From assembly GCA_014871385.1 (NCBI GenBank), contig CM026424.1, positions 496,001 to 560,000 of the forward strand: a stretch of DNA of 64,000 bases. The letters run 5' to 3'. The stretch comes from Ceratodon purpureus (lineage: Eukaryota > Streptophyta > Bryopsida > Pseudoditrichales > Ditrichaceae). Under the pieces are notes generated by a model that searched no databases, had not been told where the DNA came from, and worked only from the letters and a program-made list of their open reading frames with translations. Of this stretch, positions 37,762 through 50,389 are shown piece after piece (position 1 is the first letter of the stretch; every line of letters begins with the position of its first letter). Position numbers and translations under genes: made by a program.

Positions 37762-39080
37762 GGCTCCGAATGACGTCCTCCGAAATTATCACGACCACGG
37801 ATGTGTATAAAAATCTGCAAAACGACTTGAAGACGTAAGAATTCGTTAACTCCTTCACATACACCAGCTGAACATGACGACGAGTGGAATTGCAACGAAT
37901 AAGCAAAAAAAAAACCCTCGGACTCTTACAAACTGCAGGTTAGCGTGATTCTGTACTGGACAATGGACTACGGCTTCTGAGAAAGGACCGTGTCTCTCAA
38001 CCACTTGGCGTACCTCTCAATAGCCACTCTTACTCCGAACCTCAGCAACAACGTACAGCGGGCAATTGTGCACAATGCTCTGCGAGACTGAAGTACCCAT
38101 GACCTGGAGGCATTAAGCACTTGTAGAGTTAGGCTTTAGGGTGAAGGAGACGGATAGATGAGCGTCTTGAATGCTGACAGCTTGGTCACTCAGATTTAAC
38201 AGCATGCATACATAAATCACACAATACTCTCCAAATATATGATCTCGTAAGATCGTGTAATCATAAGGGCTTCACCTGATCAAAATGTCACGTCGGTAAC
38301 AATTCTGCATGGAACTGTTCACGGTTTACGGGTATATTATCGCCCCGGGTGTCTGGGGATAATCACGCGGGTATGCATAGAACAGGTCATCAATCGAGTT
38401 CTTGAAGGATGGATATTGAACGTTTCTCAATCCGGGCAGAAGTCGACGTAAGGAAATTCGAACTAAACAGAGAAAAGCGCAAATTAGTTTCGGTACGGAG
38501 GAAATAACTCGTGTTCTGAATAACTCAAATAGGATCGAAACGGCTAAATAATTTTAAGTGTAACGGTGCCGTTGCAAAACGACATCAAGTCAGACAGGGT
38601 ACCTTCTCGAATTGTCATGCAGTAGAGACGTTTTTCCCGAGCCTGTGTTGAATCTTGTCTCATAAGCTGTCAGTCACTGGAGGAGCTCCCCTGTGGATAA
38701 TCATGAACATACTGATGATTTTAGAGAAGCTGATACATAGCATTCCAAGTAATGTCGATACATATGGTAATACATGAAATGCCACGTTGTCCACTGGTAA
38801 TATCGGAAACCTCTATAATAAAGGCGGTATGATCTCTATCGAAACGTCAGAGAATATGGAAGTGAGAACGGATACGTACCTAATGCACCAAGAGCACCCA
38901 TGTCGTGAGTGTATCCTGACAAATCAAACAGTAAAAATTCATTAGATGTTTGCAAACCAGTACAATTCATAAGATATTGGTGAACCATTCACAATACTGC
39001 GAATGACATTACCTTGAAATTAAATCACACACCAACATGAACCCAAACCGGAGCCTGCGAAGTCTACGACGCTGCTCATC
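37762..39080. other. CACTA internal stretch without a firm gene
   Basis: It lies between the accessory gene and the 3' end of the TNP2-like gene. Short open pieces near 37,800-37,900 on the minus strand could be 5' exons of the accessory gene. I cannot place splice sites with confidence. Confidence 0.4.
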
Positions 39081-42000
39081 TCATTCAACATACAGCAGCT
39101 CCACTTCGTCTTCGTACTGTGTATCGTCCAAGTGTCCCTCGTCGTCCGGGCGTTCTTCCTCCTGGAGGTAGGCCTGAAACTGTTCAAGAGGAACTTCTTC
39201 GGTCGGACCAGCATGGGTATGGACTGGTGAAGTAGCTTGATCCTGTGTGGCTCCCGAACGTGTACTAAGCGTAGGTCGTGAAGAGCCCGCTGTGCCAAAC
39301 AGGCGTACTTCTCGATCGCCCTCAATGCGCTTGCTGCGCGGGTCATGTCTTAAAACGACCTTCAATGATGGATCCACGGAGTCCTCTACAAAAAAAACTT
39401 GCGACACATTCGCAGGGTATACATATGGATTATCTTTCACCCGACCCTCTCTTGATAGGTACTGGACAATCCAAAATCCATAGGGATCCTTCTTTACAAC
39501 CCGCCTGCCTTGATCACGAGACTTAATCCAGCTCCCTTCCATGACCACGCAGTTAAGACCTAGGTAGGTTACAAGAATTATGCTTCGTAAAATACCTACA
39601 TCAATTTCTGTGGACGTAAGGGACGGTGGTATGGCAGCGATTCCGCTATCGAAGGCAACACTGGAAGGACCTGTTTCATCACTGCAGGTGTAATGACACC
39701 CATACGCCCACATCCCTGCAAATGTCCAAGCATGGGGCGAGGGGGGGCAGTGTAATGACATTATCTCTCGGGATATTGGGAAGCCCTCTTCTCGGAGAGC
39801 TCGAACATGGGAGTTCAGCCACGAAGCAAATTTAGGATAAGGCGTTGCCAAGTTCTGGGGATACTGAATGGGGTCACCGATGCGCCTTCTAATTGAGCAA
39901 ACGTAAGCAGCCCTTTGTTCCTTAAAGAGACGTCGTTGCTCAGTCCATTTGCTGTCATGCAAAGATATTGTCAAATCGTCATGTTAGCTCGGAAGTGCAT
40001 GGAGGTTGAAAACAGATAACTTCTGTATATTACTAAGAGCTAGTATAAAGTTTATCATGACGCACAGAGCCTGGAAAAATAAGGTGAAGATTATTGTGGC
40101 ACAGAAAAAAAATCTGTATCTAAATTGTAAAGGGCAGGCCACGCTGAATTGTATACGAAATAGAGAGAATAAACATGAGCGGAAAAGAGTTTAAAAAATA
40201 ATCCGAGTTAATTCTAATCTCTTGGAACATCGGAAAGACGGTATAATAACATTCAGGCACCCTCTACCTGTAAGGACATAGCTGGTAATGATAGCTTTTC
40301 AGGCCGTGAAATACACAGCAGATAATTTAATGGAGGGAATTAGTGAGCGTACCTTAGCAGTTCTTCAGTATGAATTGAGTGCTTCAAGACGTAATCGTGA
40401 ATTTGATCCATCTCGGTGTCTGTTAATCGCTTTGGTCTTGGCTTCCCCAAAAGGCATTCTCCGGAGTCCTTTAGTTCCTCTTCGGGATCCCACACTCTGG
40501 ATTTACAGTGCTCATACAACTCAAAATATTCTGTACAAAACCCTAGACTTTCATCTATCATGTATCCTGACGCCATCCCTGCCTCAGGTTTAGACTTATC
40601 CCTAACGTATTTCGTAAGGACACCGAGGTATCTCTCAACTGAGTAACACCAACGACCGTGAACAGGACCACAAATCTCTAACTCGTCCACTAGATGAACA
40701 ATGAGATGGGTCATGATATCAAAGAACCCTGGAGGGAAGTTTACCTCTAGTAGACACAGCACTTCTACTGCACATGTTCGCAGACTGTCAATTTCAGAGG
40801 TCCGAATAACTTTCGCACAAATACGATGGAACAGGTTTCCTAACCTGATAATGGTATCTCGTACTCCCCTTGATAAACTATGCCGGATTGAAGCTGGTAG
40901 AATTTGCTGGAGCAATATGTGGTGGTCGTGGCTCTTAAGCCCTTGCAAACGCCTTTCCCCAATGTGTTTCGTTAATGTACTACTGTAACCGGTTGGTACC
41001 CTCGTTGATGTCACAGTGGACAAAAAGGTGCTCTTCTCAGTCTCGGTCAAAACGTAGGGAGCCCTCGGTTTAATGTAATTGCCTGACTGTCCTCGCACCA
41101 TATGGAGGTGGTGCATACGATCAGCTTGCTCCATATCCCGCCTTGTTGCAGGTGTGTCCTTATCGCCAAATAAATGCTTCATAATGTTATCGGAAACGTT
41201 TCGTTCAATGTGCATAATATCCAGCGTGTTTCTTATAGGCAAATCCTGAAACAACAACAAAATTAAATGTGTTAGCTCTGAATAGGAACCACAGGTCTAA
41301 GAGTGATAGCTCCGTACCGTTTTCACATACTATGGCCAGGGTGATATCTCCGGTCCAGATAATAACACTCAGTCACGAACTCTGTCTTGACCCCGTCCAA
41401 GGCAAGAATTGAATGTGTAGATGCATGACGCAGATTCCACTAGTCAGCACTAAAGATGTATTCTCGTGTCATACGCACTAGGAGGCGTCTGAAACGATAA
41501 GTCTGATAAACTTGGCTGGGAGACCGAGAATTAAACAGGCGCTTAGTCGCTTCATATTCTACATCTCAGAAAACGCTGATCGGAGGAATCACACCATTTG
41601 ATTAAAGTGAAAATGAAAATTGAGCAGGCAGCATAACGATACATTTATCTTACAAGCTCTGAACAGTTTCCATATCGTGGAAAGAATATGACAGTTTAGT
41701 CGCAAAAATTCAAAAGCGTCTCTAGAAATCAAACGACCTCCAGCACATGGATATTCGTCTTTTCACATATTTCGTATCACTATTGCGCAATATGCTCAAT
41801 CCACATTACGAAAGAATTATGTGAAAAGCCCTACCACAATCAACATAGAAATCCACTCGTGAGGAATTAGAATAAATCAAACAGAGTAATATTTTTAACG
41901 ATGACCATAGCCACATACAAATCAGTCATGGACAGAGTGAACCGTGCTAGAATGGACTGATACCTCGAAGGTCCTTCCCTGAGTATATTGCCCTCGGCAT

Positions 42001-44058
42001 CGGTATATGCTGATCCTACGATAAATATGGGGGCATTCCGCTCAAACATCAACACGATACATATCCAGAGAATGGCGATGAAATTATGGCGGCACAAAAC
42101 AAGATGGCCACTAATTGAAAAAATAAGTTACGGAATTCACCTTCCAGTATGGCAATTCAAAGAGGCAGGAAACTCTCTTGATGCCATGGATTCGTGCAGG
42201 GTCCGATGAAGCCGGTCCTACACCGAGCTGCTGCCAGCTCTCTCTGTCACGTCCCCACCTGAGTATCTCATCTGAGGTTACCTTTGGAGGGGGTGGACGC
42301 AGCTCCCTCAATCCTCCAAACTCTGGATGAGCACGTCGCCAAGCATGATCAGTAGGTAAGAATCGCCTATACTGATTGTCGTATACATTTTTCTTAAGTG
42401 CCAGCGATCGCCGGGATATCGTATTCGGTCCACAGACAGGACACCCCCTGTAGCCCTTGGTAACACACCCCGCAACTACTCCATATGCGGGGAAATCGTG
42501 GATCGTCCACAATAGGATTGCCTTCAAGTTGAATCTTGGACTCCCTTGATGCATTGCTGCATCATCGGTTGGAATCCCTTCGTTCCATAAAGTCTTCAAC
42601 TCCTCCAGAAGTGGCGCCATGTACACGTCAAAATTCTCTCCAGTAACAGATCGCTTTCCCGGGATTATCAGACTTAACATAATAAAATGTTTTTTGGTTG
42701 TCATCCAAGGTGGTAGGTTGTAGTTCATAACCAAGACTGGCCACGTGCTCCAGGTCGATCGCTTGACCGAGAATGGGTTTACGCCATCTGTAGCCAAGCC
42801 AAGTCGAAGATTTCGTGGCTCAAACGCAAACTGTTCATTCCACCTCCAATTGACATGTTTCCACTGATAAGAATCAACTGCACCACGCATCACCCCGTCC
42901 TCGCTCGAGTGTTGAGAATGCCAAGTCATAAGTGACGCTTGCAGAGGAGTACTAAACATCCGCTGCAGTCTCGGGATCAGCGGAAAATGGCGCAGGACTT
43001 TCGCTGGGACCTTCGACTTCCCCACTAATTTGTAACGTTCAGAATTACAAATTGGACACCTGCTCAAATCGCCATATTCAGGACCCCTAAAGAGAACACA
43101 TGTCCTCGGCCCTGGGCAACAGTGTATAGTATCATATGCAAGCCCAAGTTGCTTCAGGGTTTTTGATGCGTGATATTCATTCTGAGGCAGACAGTTCACT
43201 TTCGGCAGCATACTCTTGCTTAATATCGCAAAAACTTCGTTGACCAGCATGTTGCTCGCGCCATGGGTACGAAGACAATTGAGTAATAACAACGTACCTC
43301 CAAGCTGCGTGAGCCCCGATCCTTCAAACAAAGGTGTCCTCGCGCTCTCCTCCAACAGTTCTTGCGGCGTTGGTGGCAATTGCTCCATAGCTGCGAGGTC
43401 GTCATCGCCCATTTCCTCGTCTCGGGCAGTCTGATATTGGTCATCACGTGGACCAAAATCCGCATCGACGTGTGTAGCATCAGGTACCTGGCGTGCAGGA
43501 GCATCCTCTGGTACTGGATTCACAAATTGCGGTTCTTCCTCCATAGCGTCCTGGTCGTTTCCTATGTCACCTACTAACCCGTCATATACGTGAAATATAT
43601 GTTGTACCATGTTCTCCATGCGCAGCCCCTCATCGATATCCCTCTGAGCTCTTCTTGCGTATCCCCTCCCCCTCACACCGAAATCAGAAACAATCTCCGC
43701 GTCCCATTCGACGTCAGATTCATCCTTGTCGAAACCCTAATGCAAACACTTGTGTGTCAGATTTTACAGACATGGAGGCTCAAATACTCTAACTGTGAAC
43801 TGATTCAAGACTCACCATGGGAATGTCATGGATACTTACCTCCGTTGATCCTCTGTGGACGGGATGTCGGCCATACCTCTGCAAGTGCTGCCGCACCACC
43901 GCCCTAAACCGAACTGACCTGTTCTCGCCACAACAAATATTGCACGGACATTTTCGTTTCTGTGAACGCGTTCTATCCGCTATGAGCTCCTCCCTGAATG
44001 CCAGTTTAGCGTCGCGGTCATCGCGCCTCCTCTTATCCGACAAAGGCAGCCTCTCCAT
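39081..44058 (-). CDS. TNP2-like CACTA transposase
   Basis: Four minus-strand exons join in frame: 44058-43840, 43736-42141, 41245-40353 and 39951-39081, giving 1192 residues. The N-terminus has CPCNICC, the transposase-associated zinc motif. The catalytic part (transposase_21) holds CPICNSERY, the HFPLIPRLQRMF block (323-334), Asp390 in LATDGVNPF, Asp487 in TIHDFPAYG, GCPVCG at 504-509, and Glu619 in DIMHIERNV, matching the DDE blocks known from CACTA transposases. A DUF4218-like region follows (HLIVHLVDELEICGPVHGRW, YSVERYLGVLTKYVRDKS). The C-terminus holds a DUF4216-like domain at about 1042-1105 (GSWIKSRDQGRR, DPYGFWIV, QVFFVEDSVDPS). No stop or frameshift was found. The protein would act in the nucleus, cutting at the element's ends with the TNPA-like partner. 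The start ATG at 44058 is in frame with the zinc motif and has no better rival upstream. Confidence 0.9.
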
Positions 44059-44465
44059 TGTAATTCAATTCTCTAATTTCTACACTAAAACACCAGCATT
44101 ACTCATACATGTCAAGAAACGGCGTACAGAGGTCACCCCCGATCATCACACATCGTGGCTTAACAGCGGGAGCTTTCTGTAGATGACATCCATCCATAAC
44201 GGTACATTCAGTGATAATTCTCCACGTATTGAGAATCCGGCAGCGTCATACAAAAATCAGATTTATTGAAGAGCGACAAACGACGCTGCATTTCTTTACA
44301 TCCTCGGGCTGAATCGAGAGAGACCGGCACGTTTAAATTTGCACACTGTATATCGATCCTGTAATCCCCTACACTACGGATTCCGAAAGAGGTACAATTC
44401 GGTGAATCCGTTTTAGTATCTATTCTTCTTCCTAACTCTAGATCTCCATAACTGGCACGAGTGCA

Positions 44466-45419
44466 TCAACCACAGAGAATATGTAGTAGTACATGTGCAA
44501 TTAAATCGCTGATCGCGGAATCCCTCTCTTTAACAGCATTGAACATCATACAAAGCATGAGGAAGTCTCTGCAAAAGACGTGCGAGTCGAAGAGTCTCTC
44601 TCGCAGCACAGATTCGCCAGAAGAAACTACGTTGCTAATGTCTCCACATTCCAGGTCCGGCATCTCTTCGAATTGCCGGTCTACCGTGATTGCCGTGTCA
44701 TTCAACCTCGTGATCTCCGGTCCCAGCAAGTATCCATGCTCCAATTCGGGCATGTCGTCCGGTACTTCACCAAAAATCTCTGAACTTCCTCTCTGATACC
44801 CGGTGCGATCATTCACTGCAAAACACATCTCCGCAGTCGTTTCATCCACCGCAGCTATCGGCGAAACACCTAGACCGCGCACAGACCAAATTGACGTCGA
44901 CTCATTGCCATAGAAAACATCCTCGACATCCTGCACACGTCTGGACAAGGTGAGATCACGGGGTGACTCCACGTCCGATAGCACTAGCTCTGCGAGCGTC
45001 GGAGTATGGAACATCCCTTGTAGCCTATCTCTAAACGGAAAATGCCTTATAGTTTCGTTCCCATCAAAACCCTCCCCATCATCCCGAACCAAATGATCGG
45101 GCGTCGGATTGCCGGGCGGCTCTATATCACGCAACACCTCCTCGAGGTCACCCCAGTTCCACATGTTGACTAGATCGCCGTTAGAATCAATGCGGAGCAT
45201 TGACACCCGCAACCTTGAGTCGGGGCTTAAGTTCCCCATGTGGACACGATGAGTATGCTCGCAAAACTGACCAAGTGTACCCCCAGAGACGTGAGAAAAC
45301 CACGACGCTCTAGTGGTGTCCATCGAAGATATTAGTAGCGCACGACCCCGTTGACAAACATCCCAGTAACCCTCAATTCCCGGAGATCCCCACGACTGCT
45401 GTAATCGATATTGGTTCAT
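44466..45419 (-). CDS. CACTA accessory ORF with a TNP2-like block, unknown function
   Basis: One uninterrupted frame of 317 residues starts at ATG 45419 (MNQYRLQQSWGSPG) and stops at 44466. It matches no family I know as a whole. Residues about 127-141 read HFPFRDRLQGMFHTP, clearly like HFPLIPRLQRMFSTP of the element's own transposase, and the following residues also align loosely. The rest is acidic, with a phrase used twice in variant form (DDMPELEHG, EEMPDLECG), and ends in a hydrophobic, Cys/Leu/Met-rich tail. It lies between the TNP2-like and TNPA-like genes, divergent from the latter with about 250 bp between their starts, so the two may share a control region. It could be a decayed and reshaped transposase duplicate or a regulatory protein. 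Confidence 0.6.
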   Translation of the reverse strand: MNQYRLQQSWGSPGIEGYWDVCQRGRALLISSMDTTRASWFSHVSGGTLGQFCEHTHRVHMGNLSPDSRLRVSMLRIDSNGDLVNMWNWGDLEEVLRDIEPPGNPTPDHLVRDDGEGFDGNETIRHFPFRDRLQGMFHTPTLAELVLSDVESPRDLTLSRRVQDVEDVFYGNESTSIWSVRGLGVSPIAAVDETTAEMCFAVNDRTGYQRGSSEIFGEVPDDMPELEHGYLLGPEITRLNDTAITVDRQFEEMPDLECGDISNVVSSGESVLRERLFDSHVFCRDFLMLCMMFNAVKERDSAISDLIAHVLLHILCG

Positions 45420-45671
45420 AAATATCCCTCCCTGCCTTTATGTCAGTGTCTATTTCGTTTGCGTAGATCCACAGAAACCAATGCCCGTCCAACATCGCTC
45501 AGCGTACCCATTCGTAAATAGTCCCAACCATCTGCCACCAACACTGGGTGGACAGAACATCCATCGAGATTAGCCTTACTGCGATTTTTTTGTAACTCAT
45601 TCTCTTCCATCACTTTTTAGTCCTCTATTTTATCACAGTTTCTAGATCGCCGCCGAGGTAACCCTAATCTA
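45420..45671. promoter_or_regulatory. Divergent spacer between accessory ORF and TNPA-like gene
   Basis: The 252 bases between two divergent start codons (45419 minus, 45672 plus) must contain at least part of both upstream regions. No clear TATA box is seen. Confidence 0.35.
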
Positions 45672-48600
45672 ATGGGGCGAACATCTCCGTCAAACCAGAA
45701 AGGCTATCAAACTTTTGAGCCTTGTTCGTCTGATTTGTGTTCTTCGCAGGATAGCTCGTCAACAGGTCCTTCAGACACTCACTTACGAGATCGAAACGTC
45801 AGGCAACGGACCGCCCCCGACATGGCTTTCCCGGCAAGGATGTCACAGCGACCCTTAGTACAATCTCAGAACGACGCTCCATCGTCTACTCCAGAGCAAG
45901 TAAGTTCATCTTGATCTCCATGTAGTTCCGCGTTTGTTGTCTTATCTCTGAGTGAACTAGGATTACTGGTCCAGGAATCGAAAGCGGGAAATTGGACATG
46001 CAGCAGCGAGTGCGAGGTTTTTAGCTACATGTCAACGTTGTTCAGTTAGGTCACAATGCGGAGAAGATCTCCATTACCCTCTGAAATAATGTTGTCACAT
46101 GGGTTACCCTAATCGTTCGTTTATGTAAGATCAAACGCGTTCCTATAGTTATGGATCGATAATTTTGATTGAAAAAAACACCGTATGTGATGCAATCCAG
46201 GACGGAACACGGTACAGCTCCTTCGCATCGCCATACCCTCATACGGTAAACATACCCCCCTCCGACCACTATTTCATTGTTTCAATCTCCACTTCTGCTC
46301 GATTTTGAGATACTAATCGTGTGTTCAGTTCTTCCATAAGCGAGAGAATTCTAACCCACAGTGCATGCTTGTTTGCAATACCGCAGCTGTATAATGGAGC
46401 GCTAACCGGCTACAATATGCCATCTCCTTCATCGCAGCGTTTTCAAGAGTTCCAAGACAGCCAGCAGCGGAGTGCCCTGTTGCCCACTGGTCCTCCAGGA
46501 AATCACTCGGGCACAATTCCGCATCATACATCATGGAGCAGGGATAGGCTGAACACACCGTTGCCAACGCATAACGAAGCCCGTACCTCACCTTCTGACT
46601 GCGGAGCAGGACCTAGAAGCTCACCCGTTGCAACAGGGCCTTCTTCAACTGGTGGTCCCCATACGGATGGCGGAAATTGGAATACACACCCCGTTCCGTC
46701 TGGTGAAGACAGCAGATCAACGGGAACGAGGAAGAGAGCAGCAAATAGAGAATTTCACCGACCATATCTGAAGGAGATGGCCACGGCTCATGCCCAGAAC
46801 CGAGACCCACAAGTTCAGATCCCAGTATGCATCTCAGGTACGGTTTTTGGCCTGAAGAGTCCCTGGCATCGTGCCGCACGATTGTGTGCCCGGCAGACAC
46901 TAAATTACAAGGTCAGGAGCTATAAAACAAATAGACAATTGTGGAAATCGCAGGTTGAATGCATTGCTGAAAAACTGGCTCAACAATTTACGTACTCTAG
47001 ACCATTAGATATATCTTATCTAGGAATTTTTTTAAAAAACACATTAAAGAATGATAGGAAGACATGGAAGAAATTCTTCATTGATAACAGTGGTCTAAGA
47101 CACCCACGATGCCCTGAGGAGGCTTTCACGGAGTGGCGTAAATACTGGGTGAGTGCAGCAGCCCAGGATGAATCAGCCCAGATGACCGAAATGCGTAAGG
47201 GGAAACAGAAGAACCTGTGTGTTGATGACCCAAGTCCCGCTCTCGGATATGACACCCCGTTGACGGCTATGAATCAAGTAAGTTAATGCAGACTATTATC
47301 TCGGTAGTAATCTTTGTGCACTTAATGTAGATCCATTTTCCTCCCTGAACCAACTGTACCTATATCATTTTGTTATTCACACATCTGTGTTTTGAAGGTA
47401 CCGCACGACCACAATAGCCACGGAACAGTACCCGCTGTACATGTTACTTCGACTTATCACAGTGATTCCACTGCAACTCATAGCAGTGGTTTCCAACACA
47501 GCACTCCCACCGTTGGCAATGTTCAGCATGTCCAGACATGCGCATCAGGTCAAGGTCCCAGACACGACGACAATACCCCGCACTTTCCCAGGGTAATTTA
47601 CCCTCAACCCAAAACCTTTCCCAATACAGTCCACAGTTGTAATGCTTAGCAGAGAACGCACACTTGTCTATATTACGGAACTTAGTGGTTTATATCTGGT
47701 GAGGTATACTTTATTTGCATCCCATGTCTCAGCCCATATCAGTTTGCAGACACTAACACCGTGTTGGTCTCCATGACAGCGACATGGAACACCGTCGTAC
47801 GTTCTACGTGAGACAACACGAATAAACGACTTGGAGTCAACTGTCTTACGGATGGCCTCAGACCTAACGACCAATAAAGACGAGATTAAGGAAGTGAAGG
47901 AGCTGCTATTACGTCTAATTAATCCGGAGAGGAATCGTACGGAGCATAATTCGGAGCGCTCTTCAATACCTCTTCAAACGCAGCACGCAGCGAAGTCGCC
48001 TACAGCACAGGTCGACGTCCGTCCGTCAAGTCGCCCAGCAATACCCGTATTGCATGATCATGATCCGACCAGCAATGCTCCCTCGCCCCCTATTGAGATC
48101 CAAGAACGCCTTGAAGTCGCAGCAGTCCACCGTGTCGATTCTTCAGCTCGATCATGGGAGAGCGGGGATACGGTACCTGTCACACCCAATACTTTACTTC
48201 AGAACTTTAGCAATAAAATGCCCATTGGTGTGGCTGTTTCTACAGATGTCTCGATAGATACGGCGACCACCTCCCACGGCTTGTCTCCGCAGTCTCAACG
48301 AAAGGACAGTGAGAACACAGAAGTCCCGGAGGATGACGACCTCTTTCTCTCACAGCAGCCACCACAGGATTATGAGCTCACGGCCGGTCGTATTTCCACC
48401 AGGGGCTCACTCGCGGCCACCACTGAGAACGTCCCACTACCGCAAGGACCACGACCACAATTTGACTACACTCTCCATCCGCGAATGACATCTGCCCCGA
48501 TAGCAGCAAACAAACTCTGCTACATACTTCATCCGGACCACGGGAATACGATAGTGGCAGAAGGTCGTACCGGCGGGAGTTGGAAGTCTCGGAAACAGAG

Positions 48601-48817
48601 ATTTGGGTACTTATGCAGTGAGGGAGAACAGATGGTTCAAATTCACAAGTTGAATAAACCTAATCTACCCCTGCCTTTCATTGAGGATGGACAGCCGTTT
48701 ACCATGATGGAGCATGCCGTAGTGAAGCCATCAGGTTCTTCCGTATATGTCAAATGGCATTCTAAGTTATTGTGGAAGATAAATAAACCTGCTCGATCAG
48801 AGGGAGGTGCTGCGTAG
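45672..48817 (+). CDS. TNPA-like CACTA accessory transposition protein
   Basis: Four exons, all phase 0, join in frame: 45672-45899, 46387-47277, 47398-47592 and 47780-48817, giving 783 residues. The N-terminal third is Ser/Pro/Gln-rich. Exon 2 encodes a basic helical domain at about residues 250-345 (HRAARLCARQTLNYKVRSYK, QFTYSRPLDISYLGIFLKNTLKNDRKTWKK cut here at motif level), like the plant transposase_24/Ptta-type DNA-binding region of Spm TNPA. A helical stretch in exon 4 (DLESTVLRMASDLTTNKDEI) may allow self-association. The end, residues about 682-774, resembles the DUF8039 domain common in CACTA proteins (NKLCYILHPDHGNTIVAEGR, VYVKWHSKLLWKIN). In Spm, TNPA binds subterminal repeats, brings the ends together and also regulates the promoter. 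I infer the same here. No internal stop or frameshift was found. Confidence 0.82.
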
Positions 48818-49940
48818 TTTAGTGGTTTTAAAATTTTTTCCACCCGAATCGGGAACAGATACTCATCGTCTCCTGACGGGTGCACTTCAAGCTCGTTAAT
48901 TTGTGTGAACGCTCTGAATCTATAATTTTTGTTCTCCCAAAAAGTATCTCCCATCAACGGAGTTCCACCCATGTCGCTGCATGTGTACAAACCTGCTGTG
49001 TGTCAATTCTCCAGAGCATATAGTATATTCCACCATGCACAATAATCGTCTATTATAATACATGTTGATTGACTGGCGGTTTATAGACGGGGAGCCATGT
49101 ATCCAAAAATAGACAAAACACTGTCACACGCATGCAGTGGACAATTTTAAATTTAAATGGAATTACACAAAAAGGTGCTCTTAAAATACTAGTCGAACCA
49201 TGTGAATTTAGAGGTCCAAATTAGGATGATCTGATCGACCTATAATCTATGAACTAAATTTAGTAATTTTGAATTGAACGCCATAGCACCTCATTCAGCC
49301 ATATCTCCACGTGTCACCGACATTTCAGTTTCGAATTCCAATAACCTGCAATCCGTGTATGTCGAATTAGGGCGAAGCGGTCGTCTTGAATCCGGGCTTC
49401 AATCTGGCATATGGATATCAACCAGTGTAGGTATCTTTAACCGGTTCCAGAATAAATTTCACGACGGATATCCCCTATACGGACGTCAATTAGCCGCCGC
49501 CGGGTATACATCTCTCGCAAAACGGGCGTCCCCCATCTGTTCATCAATCGCAGAAAAGAATACCACCGAGGGCCCGGACTTCTTGTGCCAATAATGGTTC
49601 TCAATAGCGGGTATCGAAGACCATCTCAGTAAAAGCCATGCCAGTAATTACACACCCCAGAACGCCCATGACGAACGGAGAGTAGTCCATCATTGTCAAA
49701 AAACATTCATCCCCGCTGTCACACAGTAAAGGTAACCTACTCGGATTCACCAGCACGCACGGGTAAAGTCGAGGCAAGATCCTCGTGTCATGACTCCGCG
49801 TGGGCCCGTCCAGCGCTGAAAGATTCAGAGTTCGAACCCGTCGGAAATAGCCCCGTCAGGTGTCCAATTACACCGAACAGTGTATCATGTACACCATTTC
49901 CAATTTCCCTTATTTATCCAGATTTTCGGTGTTGAAACTG
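48818..49940. promoter_or_regulatory. CACTA right arm, subterminal repeats
   Basis: It holds inverted counterparts of the left-arm motifs: ATGTACACCATTTCCAA at 49887-49903, AATTACACCGAACAG near 49866-49880 and TTTCGGTGTTGAAACTGGTG before the terminal repeat. GC content is high near the end. Open frames at 49274-49594 and 49693-49935 show no family resemblance and probably are not genes. Confidence 0.5.
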
Positions 49941-49968
49941 GTGTAGTTGGCCTGCCTTTCCACTAGTG
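49941..49968 (-). repeat. CACTA right terminal inverted repeat
   Basis: Twenty-eight bases, perfect inverted match to 35556-35583, followed by CTA at 49969-49971. Confidence 0.97.
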
Positions 49969-49971
49969 CTA

Positions 49972-50389
49972 AAACATATAAAAAATTCTGCCCACACTAT
50001 TTTTTTAATTGTAAGAATTAGCATAAAAGTTATAACTTACAGGGCTTCAAGGGCAACAATACCATAACAATTCAGTAGATTTGTCGCATATGGAGCAGAT
50101 AATTATATTTTTTGAAAAAATAAGGTTCATTTTCTTAAAATAGTTTTTTTTTGAAATTTGTTCTACTTTTTTTAAAGAAAAATTATCTCATCTTGGAGTA
50201 GAGGTAGATGTATTGAGATGATACCTTCAATTGAAATTTTCATCCATTTGTGTCGGCTCACCTTGACTTAACCTAGTTTTCTGCCCTAATCTTGCTTAAG
50301 TACTTTTACGTATTGTAAACTGTATGTCTTTTTTGTTTGCACACTTGTATGTATTTGTTTCTTATTGTATCTAAGTGTATAAGAGAGAA
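49972..50389. other. AT-rich spacer, no gene seen
   Basis: AT-rich flank between the CACTA element and the DDE transposase relic. Nothing recognisable. Confidence 0.5.

Larger units (their letters stand above)
35556..49968. mobile_element. Complete CACTA (EnSpm) DNA transposon, 14.4 kb
   Basis: Both ends carry a perfect 28-bp inverted repeat beginning CACTAGTGGAAAGGCAGGCC (35556-35583 and 49941-49968). A 3-bp CTA duplication flanks it (35553-35555 and 49969-49971), the hallmark of CACTA elements. The next 100-150 bases show imperfect inverted homology between the arms, with shared TTGGAAA/TGGTGTACAT and GGTGTAATTG blocks, as expected for TNPA-type binding sites. Inside are a TNP2-like transposase on the minus strand (39081-44058), a TNPA-like gene on the plus strand (45672-48817), and two accessory genes on the minus strand (36378-37761 and 44466-45419). 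The element is more GC-rich than the DNA around it. Perfect ends, intact duplication and open frames suggest a recent insertion that may be autonomous. Confidence 0.96.

Noticed and set aside
36378..49593. A CRISPR array, operon or bacterial-type system inside the large element.
   Set aside because: No regular direct repeats with spacers exist; introns, CACTA ends and TNP2/TNPA homology explain the region.
49274..49935. Two open frames of 106 and 80 codons in the CACTA right arm.
   Set aside because: They overlap the subterminal repeat zone and show no resemblance to proteins; open frames of this size are expected at that GC content.
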